From assembly GCA_019428955.1 (NCBI GenBank), contig JAHYJF010000056.1, positions 1-15,584 on the forward strand: DNA of 15,584 nucleotides. The letters run 5' to 3'. Positions 1 through 7,908 of this stretch are shown piece by piece (within the stretch, counting starts at the first letter, position 1; each line of letters begins with the position of its first letter). Position numbers and translations under genes: made by a program. This stretch comes from Burkholderiaceae bacterium (GTDB lineage: Bacteria > Pseudomonadota > Gammaproteobacteria > Burkholderiales > Burkholderiaceae_E). The notes under the pieces were generated by a model. The model made no database searches. It was not told the DNA's origin and worked only from the letters and a program-made list of their open reading frames with translations.

Positions 1-36
1 GTGAAATCCGTCAAGAACGACATGCGCATCAAGTAA
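1..36 (+). CDS. C-terminal tail of an unidentified protein (partial)
   Basis: Frame 1 reads eleven codons ending VKNDMRIK and then TAA at 34-36. The gene enters from the left edge, so only its end is visible and the family cannot be named. A strong hairpin terminator follows about 50 bp downstream on the same strand, which supports this being a real plus-strand gene end rather than a chance frame. The tail is basic and has no recognisable motif. Confidence 0.5.
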   Translation: MKSVKNDMRIK

Positions 37-85
37 GCGAAGCAAGCGGGCTGGATCTTTTCCGACCCCGCTTGTTGTTGCACAA

Positions 86-127
86 AACAGCGCCGTATCG
101 CATTAAGCGATACGGCGCTGTTCTTTT
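86..127 (+). terminator. Rho-independent terminator
   Basis: A perfect 16-bp inverted repeat has arms at 86-101 and 107-122 (left arm AACAGCGCCGTATCGC) and a 5-nt loop ATTAA. It runs into TTCTTTT at 121-127. A short A-run sits at 84-87 on the other side, so it could act in both directions. It most likely ends the plus-strand gene that finishes at 36. A weaker 8-bp repeat (CAAGCGGG 43-50, CCCGCTTG 67-74) precedes it. Confidence 0.85.
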
Positions 128-388
128 ATGGGACAAGCTCATCGGCCAGTGCGAAGCATGCGCAGCCCCGCCTTTCCCCGACTTAGGGCCAGCCATCCCT
201 TCCTCGTCCGCAGGACAAGCGCAGGTCAGAGCAGATGGCGGCCCAGGGCAGGAACCGGCAGACGCTTTGACCATTGCCTTATAATTGTTAATCCGAGAAT
301 TTCCCGGACCAGCCTTCGGGTTCTATCGACCGGGGGCGCGGCAATCCGTCGCAGCTGACGCCCTGTCTGTCCCTCCCCCACCCACCCC
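128..388 (+). other. Intergenic leader before the sulfatase gene
   Basis: This gene-free stretch separates the terminator from the ATG at 389. Short overlapping frames here have no homology that I recognise. A TATAAT hexamer at 280-285 could be a -10 box. The only TTGACC, at 267-272, is far too close to serve as its -35, so a promoter is only suggested. No good ribosome binding site precedes 389; the upstream bases are a C-rich run. Confidence 0.35.
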
Positions 389-2329
389 ATGAAATCTCGC
401 CCATTCCGCCTCGTTTCCCTGCCATTTCTGCCTTACGCCTTATTTTTTCTGGGCGTCGCCATCCTGACGCGTCTGGCCCTGGCATGGCAAACCGGCCTCG
501 ACAAGACCCCGCTTTCGCTCTGGCCCGAGTTGCTCCTGCGCGGCATCGGATTCGACCTCACGGTACTGGCCTGGCTGCTCGCGCCCATGCTGCTGTGGGC
601 CGCGCTGTGGCCGGCGCGCTGGCGCAACACGCGCTGGCGGGGCGGGCTGCGGCTGGCAATGTTCTTCCTGATGGCAGCGCTCCTGCTGTTCGGCGCGTTG
701 GCGGAATGGGTGTTCTGGGAGGAGTTCGAAACCCGCTTCAACTTCATCGCCGTCGATTACCTGGTCTACACGCATGAAGTGATTGGCAACATCGTCGAGT
801 CGTATCCGGTGCTGCCGCTGCTCGCCGGCGTGGCGGCGCTGGCGGCCTTGCCGACCTGGCTGTTCCGCGCGCGCATCCGTGCCACGGGCGTTCCCGTGAC
901 CCAGGCAGGCTGGCGCGTCGCGTACGCTGCGCTGGCGTTTGCGCTGCCCTGGGGCGCCATGCATCTCGCCGATGTCGACCAGATGCAGTTTTCCGGCAAC
1001 GCCTACGCCAACGAGCTGGCCGGCAATGGCCTGATGACCTTTTTTGCCGCCTATCAGCGCAATGAACTGGATTACGAACGCTTCTATGCGACCTTGCCTG
1101 CAGCGCAGGCAGATCGCATCCTCGCTGAACTCGGCGTCGAGCGGAAGCCGCTTACCCAAGCGCTGCGCCCCGGGGCGGACGAGAGCGAGGCCTTCGATCC
1201 GCAGCGCGTGCCGTTCAAGCGCCCGCCAAAGAACATCGTGCTGATTACGGTGGAAAGCCTGTCCGCCAAATTCCTCGGCAGCTTCGGCAATCCGGCGGGC
1301 CTGACGCCGCGACTCGATACGCTGGCCGAGGAAGGCCTGCTGTTTACCCGCCTGTACGCCACCGGCACGCGCACGGTGCGCGGGCTCGAGGCCTTGTCGC
1401 TCGGCACGCCACCAATCCCCGGCCAGGCGATCGTGCGCCGGCCCGGCAATGAGCATCTGGCCACGGTCGGCGAGATTCTGCGCCGTCAAGGCTACGAGAC
1501 GCTGTTCCTGTACGGCGGCTATGGCTATTTCGACAACATGAACGGCTATTTCGCCGGCAACGACTATCGCGTCGTCGACCGCACCGACTTCCCCAAGGAA
1601 TCGGTCGGCTTCGGCAACGTCTGGGGCGTGGCCGACGAGTTCCTCTTCGACAACAGTCTGGTGCAGCTCGACCGCGCCCACGCCGCCGGCAAGCCCTTCC
1701 TGGCGCAGATCATGACCACCTCCAACCACCGGCCCTACACCTACCCGGACGGCCGCATCGACATTCCCTCGCCCGGCAAGCGCGAGGGCGCGGTGAAATA
1801 CACCGACTACGCGATCGGCCATTTCATCGACCAGGCACGCAGCAAGCCCTGGTTCAACGACACCCTGTTCGTCATCGTCGCCGACCATTGCGCCTCGGCC
1901 GCCGGCAAGACCAAGCTGCCGGTGGCCGGCTATCACATCCCGCTGATTCTCTACGCGCCGGCCCTGCTCGCGCCCGGGCGCGACGACCGCCTGGCCAGCC
2001 AGATCGACATTCCGCCAACCCTTCTGGACGTGATGGGCCTGCCCGGCGACGACCATTTCTTCGGTCTGTCGCTGTTCGAACAGGGCGATGACGGGCGGCG
2101 CGCCTTCATCAGCAACTACCAGGAACTCGGTTATCTGAAGGCGGATAAGCTGGTCGTGCTCGGTCCCAAGCAGCGCATCGACACCTACGCGATCGACGCC
2201 GACGGCAACGCCACGCAGGCGCCGGCTGACCCGCGCCTGCACGACGAGGCGGTGGCCTACTACCAGACGGCGTTCAAGGCGTTCAAGGAAGGGGCGCTGA
2301 AGATGGGTTCTCCGGGCACGGCACGCTAG
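389..2329 (+). CDS. LTA synthase/MdoB-like membrane phosphotransferase (sulfatase fold)
   Basis: 646 residues. The N-terminal third holds about five hydrophobic segments (roughly 10-33, 48-75, 86-108, 138-158, 172-192). A soluble sulfatase-type domain follows from about residue 280. Visible metal and catalytic signatures are NIVLITVESLS (Glu289), the ATGTRTVRGLEA block with the probable nucleophile Thr329, VADH (Asp499, His500) and GYHIP (His516). This matches the alkaline-phosphatase superfamily branch that includes LtaS and MdoB, which move phosphoglycerol units onto lipid-linked or periplasmic glycans. The catalytic domain should face the periplasm. In a Gram-negative host, the likely substrate is an osmoregulated periplasmic glucan or another envelope polymer, but this is inference. 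The ATG at 389 is the first plausible start; it has no clear Shine-Dalgarno sequence. The gene converges on the atzF end with only 24 bp between them, and no terminator hairpin is obvious. It appears unrelated to the nitrogen operon. Confidence 0.88.
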   Translation: MKSRPFRLVSLPFLPYALFFLGVAILTRLALAWQTGLDKTPLSLWPELLLRGIGFDLTVLAWLLAPMLLWAALWPARWRNTRWRGGLRLAMFFLMAALLLFGALAEWVFWEEFETRFNFIAVDYLVYTHEVIGNIVESYPVLPLLAGVAALAALPTWLFRARIRATGVPVTQAGWRVAYAALAFALPWGAMHLADVDQMQFSGNAYANELAGNGLMTFFAAYQRNELDYERFYATLPAAQADRILAELGVERKPLTQALRPGADESEAFDPQRVPFKRPPKNIVLITVESLSAKFLGSFGNPAGLTPRLDTLAEEGLLFTRLYATGTRTVRGLEALSLGTPPIPGQAIVRRPGNEHLATVGEILRRQGYETLFLYGGYGYFDNMNGYFAGNDYRVVDRTDFPKESVGFGNVWGVADEFLFDNSLVQLDRAHAAGKPFLAQIMTTSNHRPYTYPDGRIDIPSPGKREGAVKYTDYAIGHFIDQARSKPWFNDTLFVIVADHCASAAGKTKLPVAGYHIPLILYAPALLAPGRDDRLASQIDIPPTLLDVMGLPGDDHFFGLSLFEQGDDGRRAFISNYQELGYLKADKLVVLGPKQRIDTYAIDADGNATQAPADPRLHDEAVAYYQTAFKAFKEGALKMGSPGTAR

Positions 2330-2353
2330 GCAACAGCCGCGAGCCGGGCAGCG

Positions 2354-4156
2354 TTATTGCGGTCCATTCGCCGGGCCTGCCAGCCACGCCCGCCAGCTGC
2401 CGTATTCGGTGATGTCCCGCGCATCGACCACGCCGATGCCTTCGCAAATAAAGCCGTTCACCACCGATCCATCGGCCAGCGCCAGCTTGCCGATCCCGAG
2501 CGGCGCCGGGATGCCGGCGACGAAGGTGCCGAACTGGCTGGCGGGTATTTCCCAGACTTCGCAGGCGATAGCGGTACCGCCTTCCTGTACCTTGATGAGT
2601 CCCGGGCGCTTGCCGTCAGGAAGCACGTATAAGCGGTATTGGGGGGCGCTCTGCGTGATTGCCACCAAACGCGCGTTGCGTTCGGTGAGTTGATGGTTGA
2701 GCGGCAGGCCGGAGAGGTGGGCGCCGACGACAGCGACACGCACCTGTCCGTCCGGCAGCAAATTCAGTGATTCGGCGCGTGGCAGCGCGTAATCCGTGGC
2801 GCCAAGCCTTGCACCCAGCGCCTGCTGCATTTTCGACGAGAGATGCAGCAGCGGGCCGTCCTGGTGCGGCGGCGCGATCAGGGTGACGCCGAACGGCAGG
2901 CCGTCGCTCTGGAACCCGGTCGGAACAGCAGTGGCGGCGAGTTCGAGCAAGTTCATGAAGTTGGTGTAATAGCCGAGATTGGCGTTAAGGCGGATGGGGT
3001 CGGCCTGTATCTCGTCAATGCGGTAGATTGTGCCGGCAGTAGGGGTGAGCAGCACGTCGATGTCGTTCCACACTTCATCGCACACCCGTTTGGCCGCGCG
3101 CAGCTTGTAGAAATGGGCGAAAGTGTCTGCAGCACTGTAGTCGCGGCCGCCGGCAATGATTTCGCGCACCGGCGGAAAGACTTTGTCGGGCTGGGCATCA
3201 AAGAATTTGCGGATGGCAAGGTAGCGTTCGGCGACCCAGGGGCCGCCGTAGAGCAGGCGCGCGGTGTCGAGGAAGGGGGCGAAGTCGACTTCCACCGGCG
3301 TGCCGCCGAGCGCTTTCAATCGTTCCACCGCTACGCCGAACAGCCGCGCTGTCTCGGCGTTGCCGAAGAATTCCAGGTCCTTAGGCCTGGGCACGCCGAA
3401 CCGGAAGCCAGCCGCGCGGCCGAAGTCGAAGCCGTGCGGCGCCAGCGGTCTTGAATACTCATCCTCGGCATCGGAGCCGGCGGCGACCGCCAGCACGCGC
3501 TCGGCATCCTCGGCGGTCAGCGCAAAAATCGACACCGCGTCGAGAGAGCGGCACGCGGGCACCACGCCGCGGGTGGACAGCGCGCCGCAGCTCGGCTTGT
3601 GGCCGATCAGATTGTTGAACGCAGCGGGCACGCGGCCGGAGCCGGCGGTGTCAGTCCCGAGCGAAAAGCTCGCCAGGCCGAGTGCCACCGCAACGGCTGA
3701 TCCGGAACTGGAACCGCCGGAAATGTAGTCGGAGTTGAAGGCGTTGCGGCAGGCGCCGTAGGGCGAACGGGTGCCGTTCAAGCCGGTGGCGAACTGGTCG
3801 AGATTGGTCTTGCCCAGGGGGATCGCGCCGGCGTCGATCAGGCGCTGCACCACGGTGGCGCTGCGTTCGGGCGCGTACGCAAACTCGGGACAGCCGGCGG
3901 TGGTGGGCAGGCCGGCAAGGTCGATGTTGTCCTTGATGGCGAAGGGAATGCCGTAGAGCGGTAGGCTGGCTATGTCCCTGCCTTCGAGCTTTCTTGCATA
4001 GGCGCGCAGGGCGTCGGCGTCGAGACGGCTGATCCAGATGTGGTGGCTGTCTTCGCTGTTCAGGCGGGCGAGCAGGTCGTCCACCAGTTCAAGCGGGGTG
4101 AGTTCGCCGGATTCATACAGGCGGCGCAGGGCGGCGATGTCGAGCGATGGTTTCAT
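2354..4156 (-). CDS. atzF: Allophanate hydrolase (AtzF type)
   Basis: 600 residues, close to the roughly 605 of the Pseudomonas AtzF. Residues 1 to about 440 are an amidase-signature domain. The Ser-cisSer-Lys triad can be placed at Lys75 (FAIKDN), Ser149 (GGSSSGS) and Ser173 (GTDTAGSGR). The 74- and 24-residue spacings equal those of the characterised enzyme (K91, S165, S189). A C-terminal domain from about 465 is typical of true allophanate hydrolases and separates them from generic amidases. The enzyme hydrolyses allophanate to two ammonia and two CO2 in the cytoplasm, the last step of the pathway encoded upstream. The ATG at 4156 lies 3 bp after the carboxylase stop, and the Shine-Dalgarno GAGGAA overlaps the carboxylase terminal codons, so translation is probably coupled. 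It is the final gene of the operon. No clear terminator follows before the converging gene. Confidence 0.95.
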   Translation of the reverse strand: MKPSLDIAALRRLYESGELTPLELVDDLLARLNSEDSHHIWISRLDADALRAYARKLEGRDIASLPLYGIPFAIKDNIDLAGLPTTAGCPEFAYAPERSATVVQRLIDAGAIPLGKTNLDQFATGLNGTRSPYGACRNAFNSDYISGGSSSGSAVAVALGLASFSLGTDTAGSGRVPAAFNNLIGHKPSCGALSTRGVVPACRSLDAVSIFALTAEDAERVLAVAAGSDAEDEYSRPLAPHGFDFGRAAGFRFGVPRPKDLEFFGNAETARLFGVAVERLKALGGTPVEVDFAPFLDTARLLYGGPWVAERYLAIRKFFDAQPDKVFPPVREIIAGGRDYSAADTFAHFYKLRAAKRVCDEVWNDIDVLLTPTAGTIYRIDEIQADPIRLNANLGYYTNFMNLLELAATAVPTGFQSDGLPFGVTLIAPPHQDGPLLHLSSKMQQALGARLGATDYALPRAESLNLLPDGQVRVAVVGAHLSGLPLNHQLTERNARLVAITQSAPQYRLYVLPDGKRPGLIKVQEGGTAIACEVWEIPASQFGTFVAGIPAPLGIGKLALADGSVVNGFICEGIGVVDARDITEYGSWRAWLAGPANGPQ

Positions 4157-4159
4157 TTT

Positions 4160-7100
4160 CTATTCCTCGCTCACCAATACCAGCAGGTCCTGCCCGGCGG
4201 ACACCTGCCCGCCCTCGCGGCAGAACACCTTGTGGATGCGGCCGTCGCACGGCGCCAGCACGGCGAACTCCATCTTCATCGATTCGACAATGACGAGCGG
4301 GTCGCCCTTTTTCACTTCCGCCCCCTCCTCCACTTCCACCTTCCACACGTTGCCGGCGACGTGGCTGGCAATCGCCCGGCCGTTTTCCGGCAGGTCGAGT
4401 TCGCTGTCGGGGGCGGCTTCGGCCACCGTCAGGTCGCTAGCGTATTCTGCCTGGCCGCTGGCGCGCCAGCGCTCGCGCTCGGCGTCGAACGAAGCCTGCT
4501 GCTGCGTCTTGAAGGCGACGATGGATTCGATGTTGTCAGCGAGGAACCGGTTGTATTCGCGCAGGCTGAAGCGGGTTTCCTCGACCTTCAGCTGGTAGCG
4601 GCCGAGCGGAAAATCCTCGCGGATTTTCAGCAGTTCGGCTTCGCTCACCGGGAAGAAGCGCACCTGATCGAAGAAGCGCAACAGCCACGGCTTGCCGTCG
4701 GTGAAGTCGGCGGTCTGCCGCCAGCGGTTCCACATCTGCAGGGTACGGCCGACGAACTGGTAGCCGCCGGGGCCTTCCATGCCGTAGACGCACATATAGG
4801 CGCCGCCGATGCCGACGGCGTTTTCCGGGGTCCAGGTGCGGGCCGGGTTGTACTTGGTGGTGACGAGGCGATGGCGCGGGTCGACCGGCGTCGCCACCGG
4901 CGCGCCGAGGTAGACGTCGCCCAGGCCCATCACCAGGTAGCTGGCGTCGAAGACGATGCGCTTCACCTCCTCGATGCTGTCGAGGCCGTTGATGCGGCGG
5001 ATGAACTCGATGTTGCTCGGACACCAGGGCGCATCCTTACGCACTGACTGCATGTATTTCTCGATGGCGAGTTGGGTGGCGGCGTCGTCCCACGACAGCG
5101 GGATGTGCACGATGCGGGTCGGCACCTGCATGTCCTCGATCGCGGGCAGCGCCTTTTCGGCCGCCAGCAGCAAGTCCATGAGTTTGGCCAGCGGCAGCAC
5201 GCGCGAATCGTAGTGCACCTGCAGCGAGCGGATGCCGGGGGTGAGGTCGAGGATGCCCGGCACGGCCAACGCCTGCAGATGCGTCATCAGCGCGTGCACG
5301 CGGAAGCGCAGGTTGAGGTCAAGCACCAGCGGGCCATATTCGATCAGCAGGTACTTGTCGCCCGCGCGGCGGTAGATGACGGCGACGGGGTTGTCGCTGG
5401 CGGGGATGCGATGCAGCACCGGCTCGGCGAGGCTGTCGTCTCCCCCCTTTGAAAAAGGGGGGCTGGGGGGGATTCCTGTGGGCGTTACGGGAGGGGAACC
5501 TGTGCTAAATCCCCCCTGCCCCCCTTTTTCAAAGGGGGGTGAGCAGGTTGCGATGGCAGCATCCTGGGCGGCTTCCAAGCGTTCGGCCTGCGCCTGGGAG
5601 AGGCGTTTGAAGCGCACCGTGTCACCCGGGCGCAACTGGCCCATCTTCCACAGCTCGGCCTGCACGATGGTGGCGGGGCAGACGAAGCCGCCGAGGCTGG
5701 GGCCGTCCGGCCCCAGGATCACCGGCATGTCGCCGGTGAAGTCGACCGCGCCGATGGCGTAGGCGTTGTCGTGAATGTTGGATGGGTGGAGGCCGGCTTC
5801 GCCGCCGTCCTTGCGCGCCCACTCGGGGCGCGGGCCGATCAGGCGCACGCCGGTGCGGCTGGAGTTGTAGTGCACTTCCCAGTCGGTGGCGAAGAACATG
5901 TCGATGTCGGCGTCGGTGAAGAAATCCGGCGCGCCGTGCGGGCCGTAGAGCACGCCGATTTCCCAGGCGTGGGTGTAGGCGGGGTGTAGGTTGGGCTTCA
6001 GCCCAACATGTCGGCCTGAAGGCCGACCTACATCGACTTGATGCATGTGCAGCACGTCGCCGACCCGCAGCGTGCGTCCGGCATGGCCGCCGAATTGGCC
6101 CAATGTGAAGGTGGACTTGCTGCCAAGGTAATCCGGCACGTCGAAGCCGCCGCACACCGCGAGATAGCTGCGGCAGCCAGTGTCTCTGATCGCGCCGAGT
6201 TTCAGGATCGAACCGGCCTTCACCGCATGCGCCGCCCAGTTGGCGAGCGGCTGCCCGTCGAGCTCGGCGCCCATGTCGGCACCGGCGAGCGCGATCCGCG
6301 CATCGCAGTTGAAGCGCAGCGTGGGGCCGGCCACGGTCAGTTCGAGCGCGGCTGTGCCCCCTTCGTTGCCGGCAAGGCGATTGGCGAGCCGCAGCGCCAG
6401 CGCGTCCATCGGCCCCGACGGCGGCACGCCGACGTCCCAGTAGCCGGTGCGACCCGGCCAGTCCTGGATGCTCGACTGCACGCCGGGTTCGATGACATCG
6501 ACGGTCGCCGGGCGATAGTGGAAGGCGTTGAGGTAGCGCGTGGTCTGGCGCCCTTCCACGAACACCGCGTCGCGCACGATCTGGGCGAGGTAGCCGAGGT
6601 TGGTCTCGATGCCGGCGACGCGGGTATTGGCCAGCACCTGCTGCATGTTTTCCAACGCCTCGGCACGGTCGCGCCCCTTGACGATGATCTTGGCGACCAT
6701 CGGATCGTAGAACGGCGGCACCTCGCTGCCGCGTTCGACCCAGGTCTCGATGCGGGCGTCGGCCGGGAAAACCACTTCGGTCAGTACGCCGGCGGCGGGC
6801 TGGAAGTCCTTGCCCGGATCTTCGGCGTAGAGACGAACCTGCATCGACGCGCCCTGCGGCTCGGCCCTGAAGCCGGACAAGTCCAGTTCGCCGGCGGCCT
6901 CTTTCACCATCCATTCGACCAGGTCGACGCCGGTGACTTCCTCGGTGACGCCGTGCTCAACCTGCAGCCGCGTGTTCACTTCCAGGAAGTAGAACTGACC
7001 GCTCAAGGTGTCGTAGACGAATTCGACCGTGCCGGCGGAGCGGTAGCCGACGGCTTCGCCGAGGCGCACTGCTGTGGCGAGCAATTGCTCGCGTTGCACA

Positions 7101-7843
7101 TCGGTGAGGCCCGGCGCCGGGGTCTCCTCGATCACTTTCTGGTTGCGCCGCTGCACCGAGCAATCGCGCTCGCCCAGCGCGACCACCTGCCCCTTGCCGT
7201 CGCCAAAGATCTGCACCTCGATATGGCGCGCGTGCTCGACGTATTTTTCGAGAAAGATGCCGGCCTCCTTGAAATTGGCGCGCGCGAGACGCTCGACCGA
7301 CTGGAAGGCTTCCACCAGTTCGTCGGCGCTCCAGATCAGGCGCATGCCGATGCCGCCGCCGCCGGCGGTGCTTTTCAGCATCACCGGGTAGCCGATGCGC
7401 GCCGCTTCGGCCTGGGCGTGGCCGGCATCAATCAGCAGACCGGAGCCGGGCAACAGCGGCACCTTGTTGTGCTCGGCCAGATCGCGCGCGGTGTGCTTGA
7501 GTCCGAAGGCGCGCATCTGCGCCGGGCTGGGACCGATGAAGGCGATGCCGGCGGCGGCGCAGTCCTCGGCGAAGCCGGGATTCTCCGACAGGAAGCCGTA
7601 GCCGGGGTGGATGGCCTGGGCACCGGTGGCCTGCGCGGCTTCGAGGATCTTCTCGGCGCGCAGATAGCTCTGTGCTGCCGGGGCCGGGCCAATCTCGACC
7701 GCCTCGTCGGCGAGCCGCACGTGGAGCGAATGGCGATCCGCCTCGGAATACACGGCGACCGACTTCACCCCCATCGTGCGCAGGGTGCGGATGATGCGGC
7801 AGGCGATGGCGCCGCGGTTGGCGATCAGGACTTTTTTGAACAT
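4160..7843 (-). CDS. uca: Biotin-dependent guanidine (urea) carboxylase
   Basis: 1227 residues. Residues 1 to about 445 are biotin carboxylase: start MFKKVLIANRG, ATP-grasp glycine loop STAGGGGIGM near 158-167, ERDCSVQRRNQK 225-236, EVNTRLQVEHG 288-298. Residues about 448-750 are the KipA/AHS2 domain and about 808-1090 the KipI/AHS1 domain; together they form the carboxyltransferase. The C-terminal biotinyl domain has VESMKME with biotin Lys1190. Older annotation is urea carboxylase. Members next to the two DUF1989 genes are known to prefer guanidine, giving carboxyguanidine from guanidine, ATP and bicarbonate. I infer guanidine here from context; the substrate-deciding active-site residue was not checked. 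Two palindromic repeats lie in frame and add residues about 605-620 and 768-801, making the protein longer than expected. An AGGTGA Shine-Dalgarno precedes ATG 7843, itself preceded by a riboswitch-like tandem hairpin. Confidence 0.93.
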   Translation of the reverse strand: MFKKVLIANRGAIACRIIRTLRTMGVKSVAVYSEADRHSLHVRLADEAVEIGPAPAAQSYLRAEKILEAAQATGAQAIHPGYGFLSENPGFAEDCAAAGIAFIGPSPAQMRAFGLKHTARDLAEHNKVPLLPGSGLLIDAGHAQAEAARIGYPVMLKSTAGGGGIGMRLIWSADELVEAFQSVERLARANFKEAGIFLEKYVEHARHIEVQIFGDGKGQVVALGERDCSVQRRNQKVIEETPAPGLTDVQREQLLATAVRLGEAVGYRSAGTVEFVYDTLSGQFYFLEVNTRLQVEHGVTEEVTGVDLVEWMVKEAAGELDLSGFRAEPQGASMQVRLYAEDPGKDFQPAAGVLTEVVFPADARIETWVERGSEVPPFYDPMVAKIIVKGRDRAEALENMQQVLANTRVAGIETNLGYLAQIVRDAVFVEGRQTTRYLNAFHYRPATVDVIEPGVQSSIQDWPGRTGYWDVGVPPSGPMDALALRLANRLAGNEGGTAALELTVAGPTLRFNCDARIALAGADMGAELDGQPLANWAAHAVKAGSILKLGAIRDTGCRSYLAVCGGFDVPDYLGSKSTFTLGQFGGHAGRTLRVGDVLHMHQVDVGRPSGRHVGLKPNLHPAYTHAWEIGVLYGPHGAPDFFTDADIDMFFATDWEVHYNSSRTGVRLIGPRPEWARKDGGEAGLHPSNIHDNAYAIGAVDFTGDMPVILGPDGPSLGGFVCPATIVQAELWKMGQLRPGDTVRFKRLSQAQAERLEAAQDAAIATCSPPFEKGGQGGFSTGSPPVTPTGIPPSPPFSKGGDDSLAEPVLHRIPASDNPVAVIYRRAGDKYLLIEYGPLVLDLNLRFRVHALMTHLQALAVPGILDLTPGIRSLQVHYDSRVLPLAKLMDLLLAAEKALPAIEDMQVPTRIVHIPLSWDDAATQLAIEKYMQSVRKDAPWCPSNIEFIRRINGLDSIEEVKRIVFDASYLVMGLGDVYLGAPVATPVDPRHRLVTTKYNPARTWTPENAVGIGGAYMCVYGMEGPGGYQFVGRTLQMWNRWRQTADFTDGKPWLLRFFDQVRFFPVSEAELLKIREDFPLGRYQLKVEETRFSLREYNRFLADNIESIVAFKTQQQASFDAERERWRASGQAEYASDLTVAEAAPDSELDLPENGRAIASHVAGNVWKVEVEEGAEVKKGDPLVIVESMKMEFAVLAPCDGRIHKVFCREGGQVSAGQDLLVLVSEE
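5442..5539. repeat. Inverted pair of C6T3GA5G6 palindromic repeats inside the carboxylase gene
   Basis: Left unit 5442-5474 starts CCCCCCTTTGAAAAAGGGG. The right unit 5508-5539 is its reverse complement, with one substitution and one length difference in a G run. The spacer is about 33 bp. Each unit is itself palindromic. On the coding strand they read as SPPFEKGGQGG and SPPFSKGG, a peptide signature often produced when this dispersed repeat lies in a reading frame. The frame of the carboxylase stays open through the whole element. It lies in the linker between the AHS2 and AHS1 domains. Confidence 0.85.
5985..6032. repeat. 48-bp double-hairpin repeat inserted in frame in the AHS2 domain
   Basis: The element runs from TGTAGG (5985-5990) to its reverse complement CCTACA (6027-6032). 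Inside are two perfect hairpins, TTGGGC-TTCA-GCCCAA (5991-6006) and TCGGCC-TGAA-GGCCGA (6011-6026), joined by CATG. The two loops, TTCA and TGAA, are complementary to each other. The length is exactly 16 codons, and on the coding strand it reads VGRPSGRHVGLKPNLH. It looks like a REP-type dispersed palindromic element. A second GTGTAGG at 5973-5979 flanks the 5984-5990 copy and may mark the target. Confidence 0.8.
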
Positions 7844-7854
7844 GTGTCACCTGT

Positions 7855-7903
7855 GTGGGGCGTCCCACTTCTTTTCATTGCCGGCAGGGTCGTCCCGGGC
7901 CGG
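7855..7903 (-). promoter_or_regulatory. Candidate guanidine-II (mini-ykkC) riboswitch
   Basis: Read on the minus strand, two hairpins lie in the 65-bp gap before the carboxylase. Hairpin 1 (7903-7881) has core GGG-ACGA-CCC, with outer CCGG/CCGG pairing across a small internal loop. Hairpin 2 (7868-7855) is a perfect 5-bp stem, GTGGG-ACGC-CCCAC. A 12-nt A-rich linker separates them. The ribosome binding site AGGTGA begins 2 nt after hairpin 2. Guanidine-II riboswitches are known as two small hairpins with ACGR tetraloops just before a ribosome binding site, typically controlling guanidine transport or carboxylation genes. Loop 1 fits the consensus; loop 2 (ACGC) differs at the fourth position. 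This is the only long gap inside an otherwise tightly packed operon. A chance pair of GC hairpins in GC-rich DNA is the alternative. Confidence 0.55.
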
Positions 7904-7908
7904 ATGGA

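Noticed and set aside
267..285. TTGACC and TATAAT as a sigma-70 promoter for the sulfatase gene
   Set aside because: The hexamers are only 7 bp apart instead of about 17, so they cannot work as a -35/-10 pair; only a lone -10-like box remains.
2330..2353. Bidirectional terminator between the convergent sulfatase and atzF genes
   Set aside because: The 24-bp junction has no stable stem followed by a T run on either strand.
5442..5539. CRISPR-like repeat or frameshifted pseudogene
   Set aside because: There are only two units, in inverted rather than direct orientation, and the carboxylase frame continues through them into the intact AHS1 and biotinyl domains.
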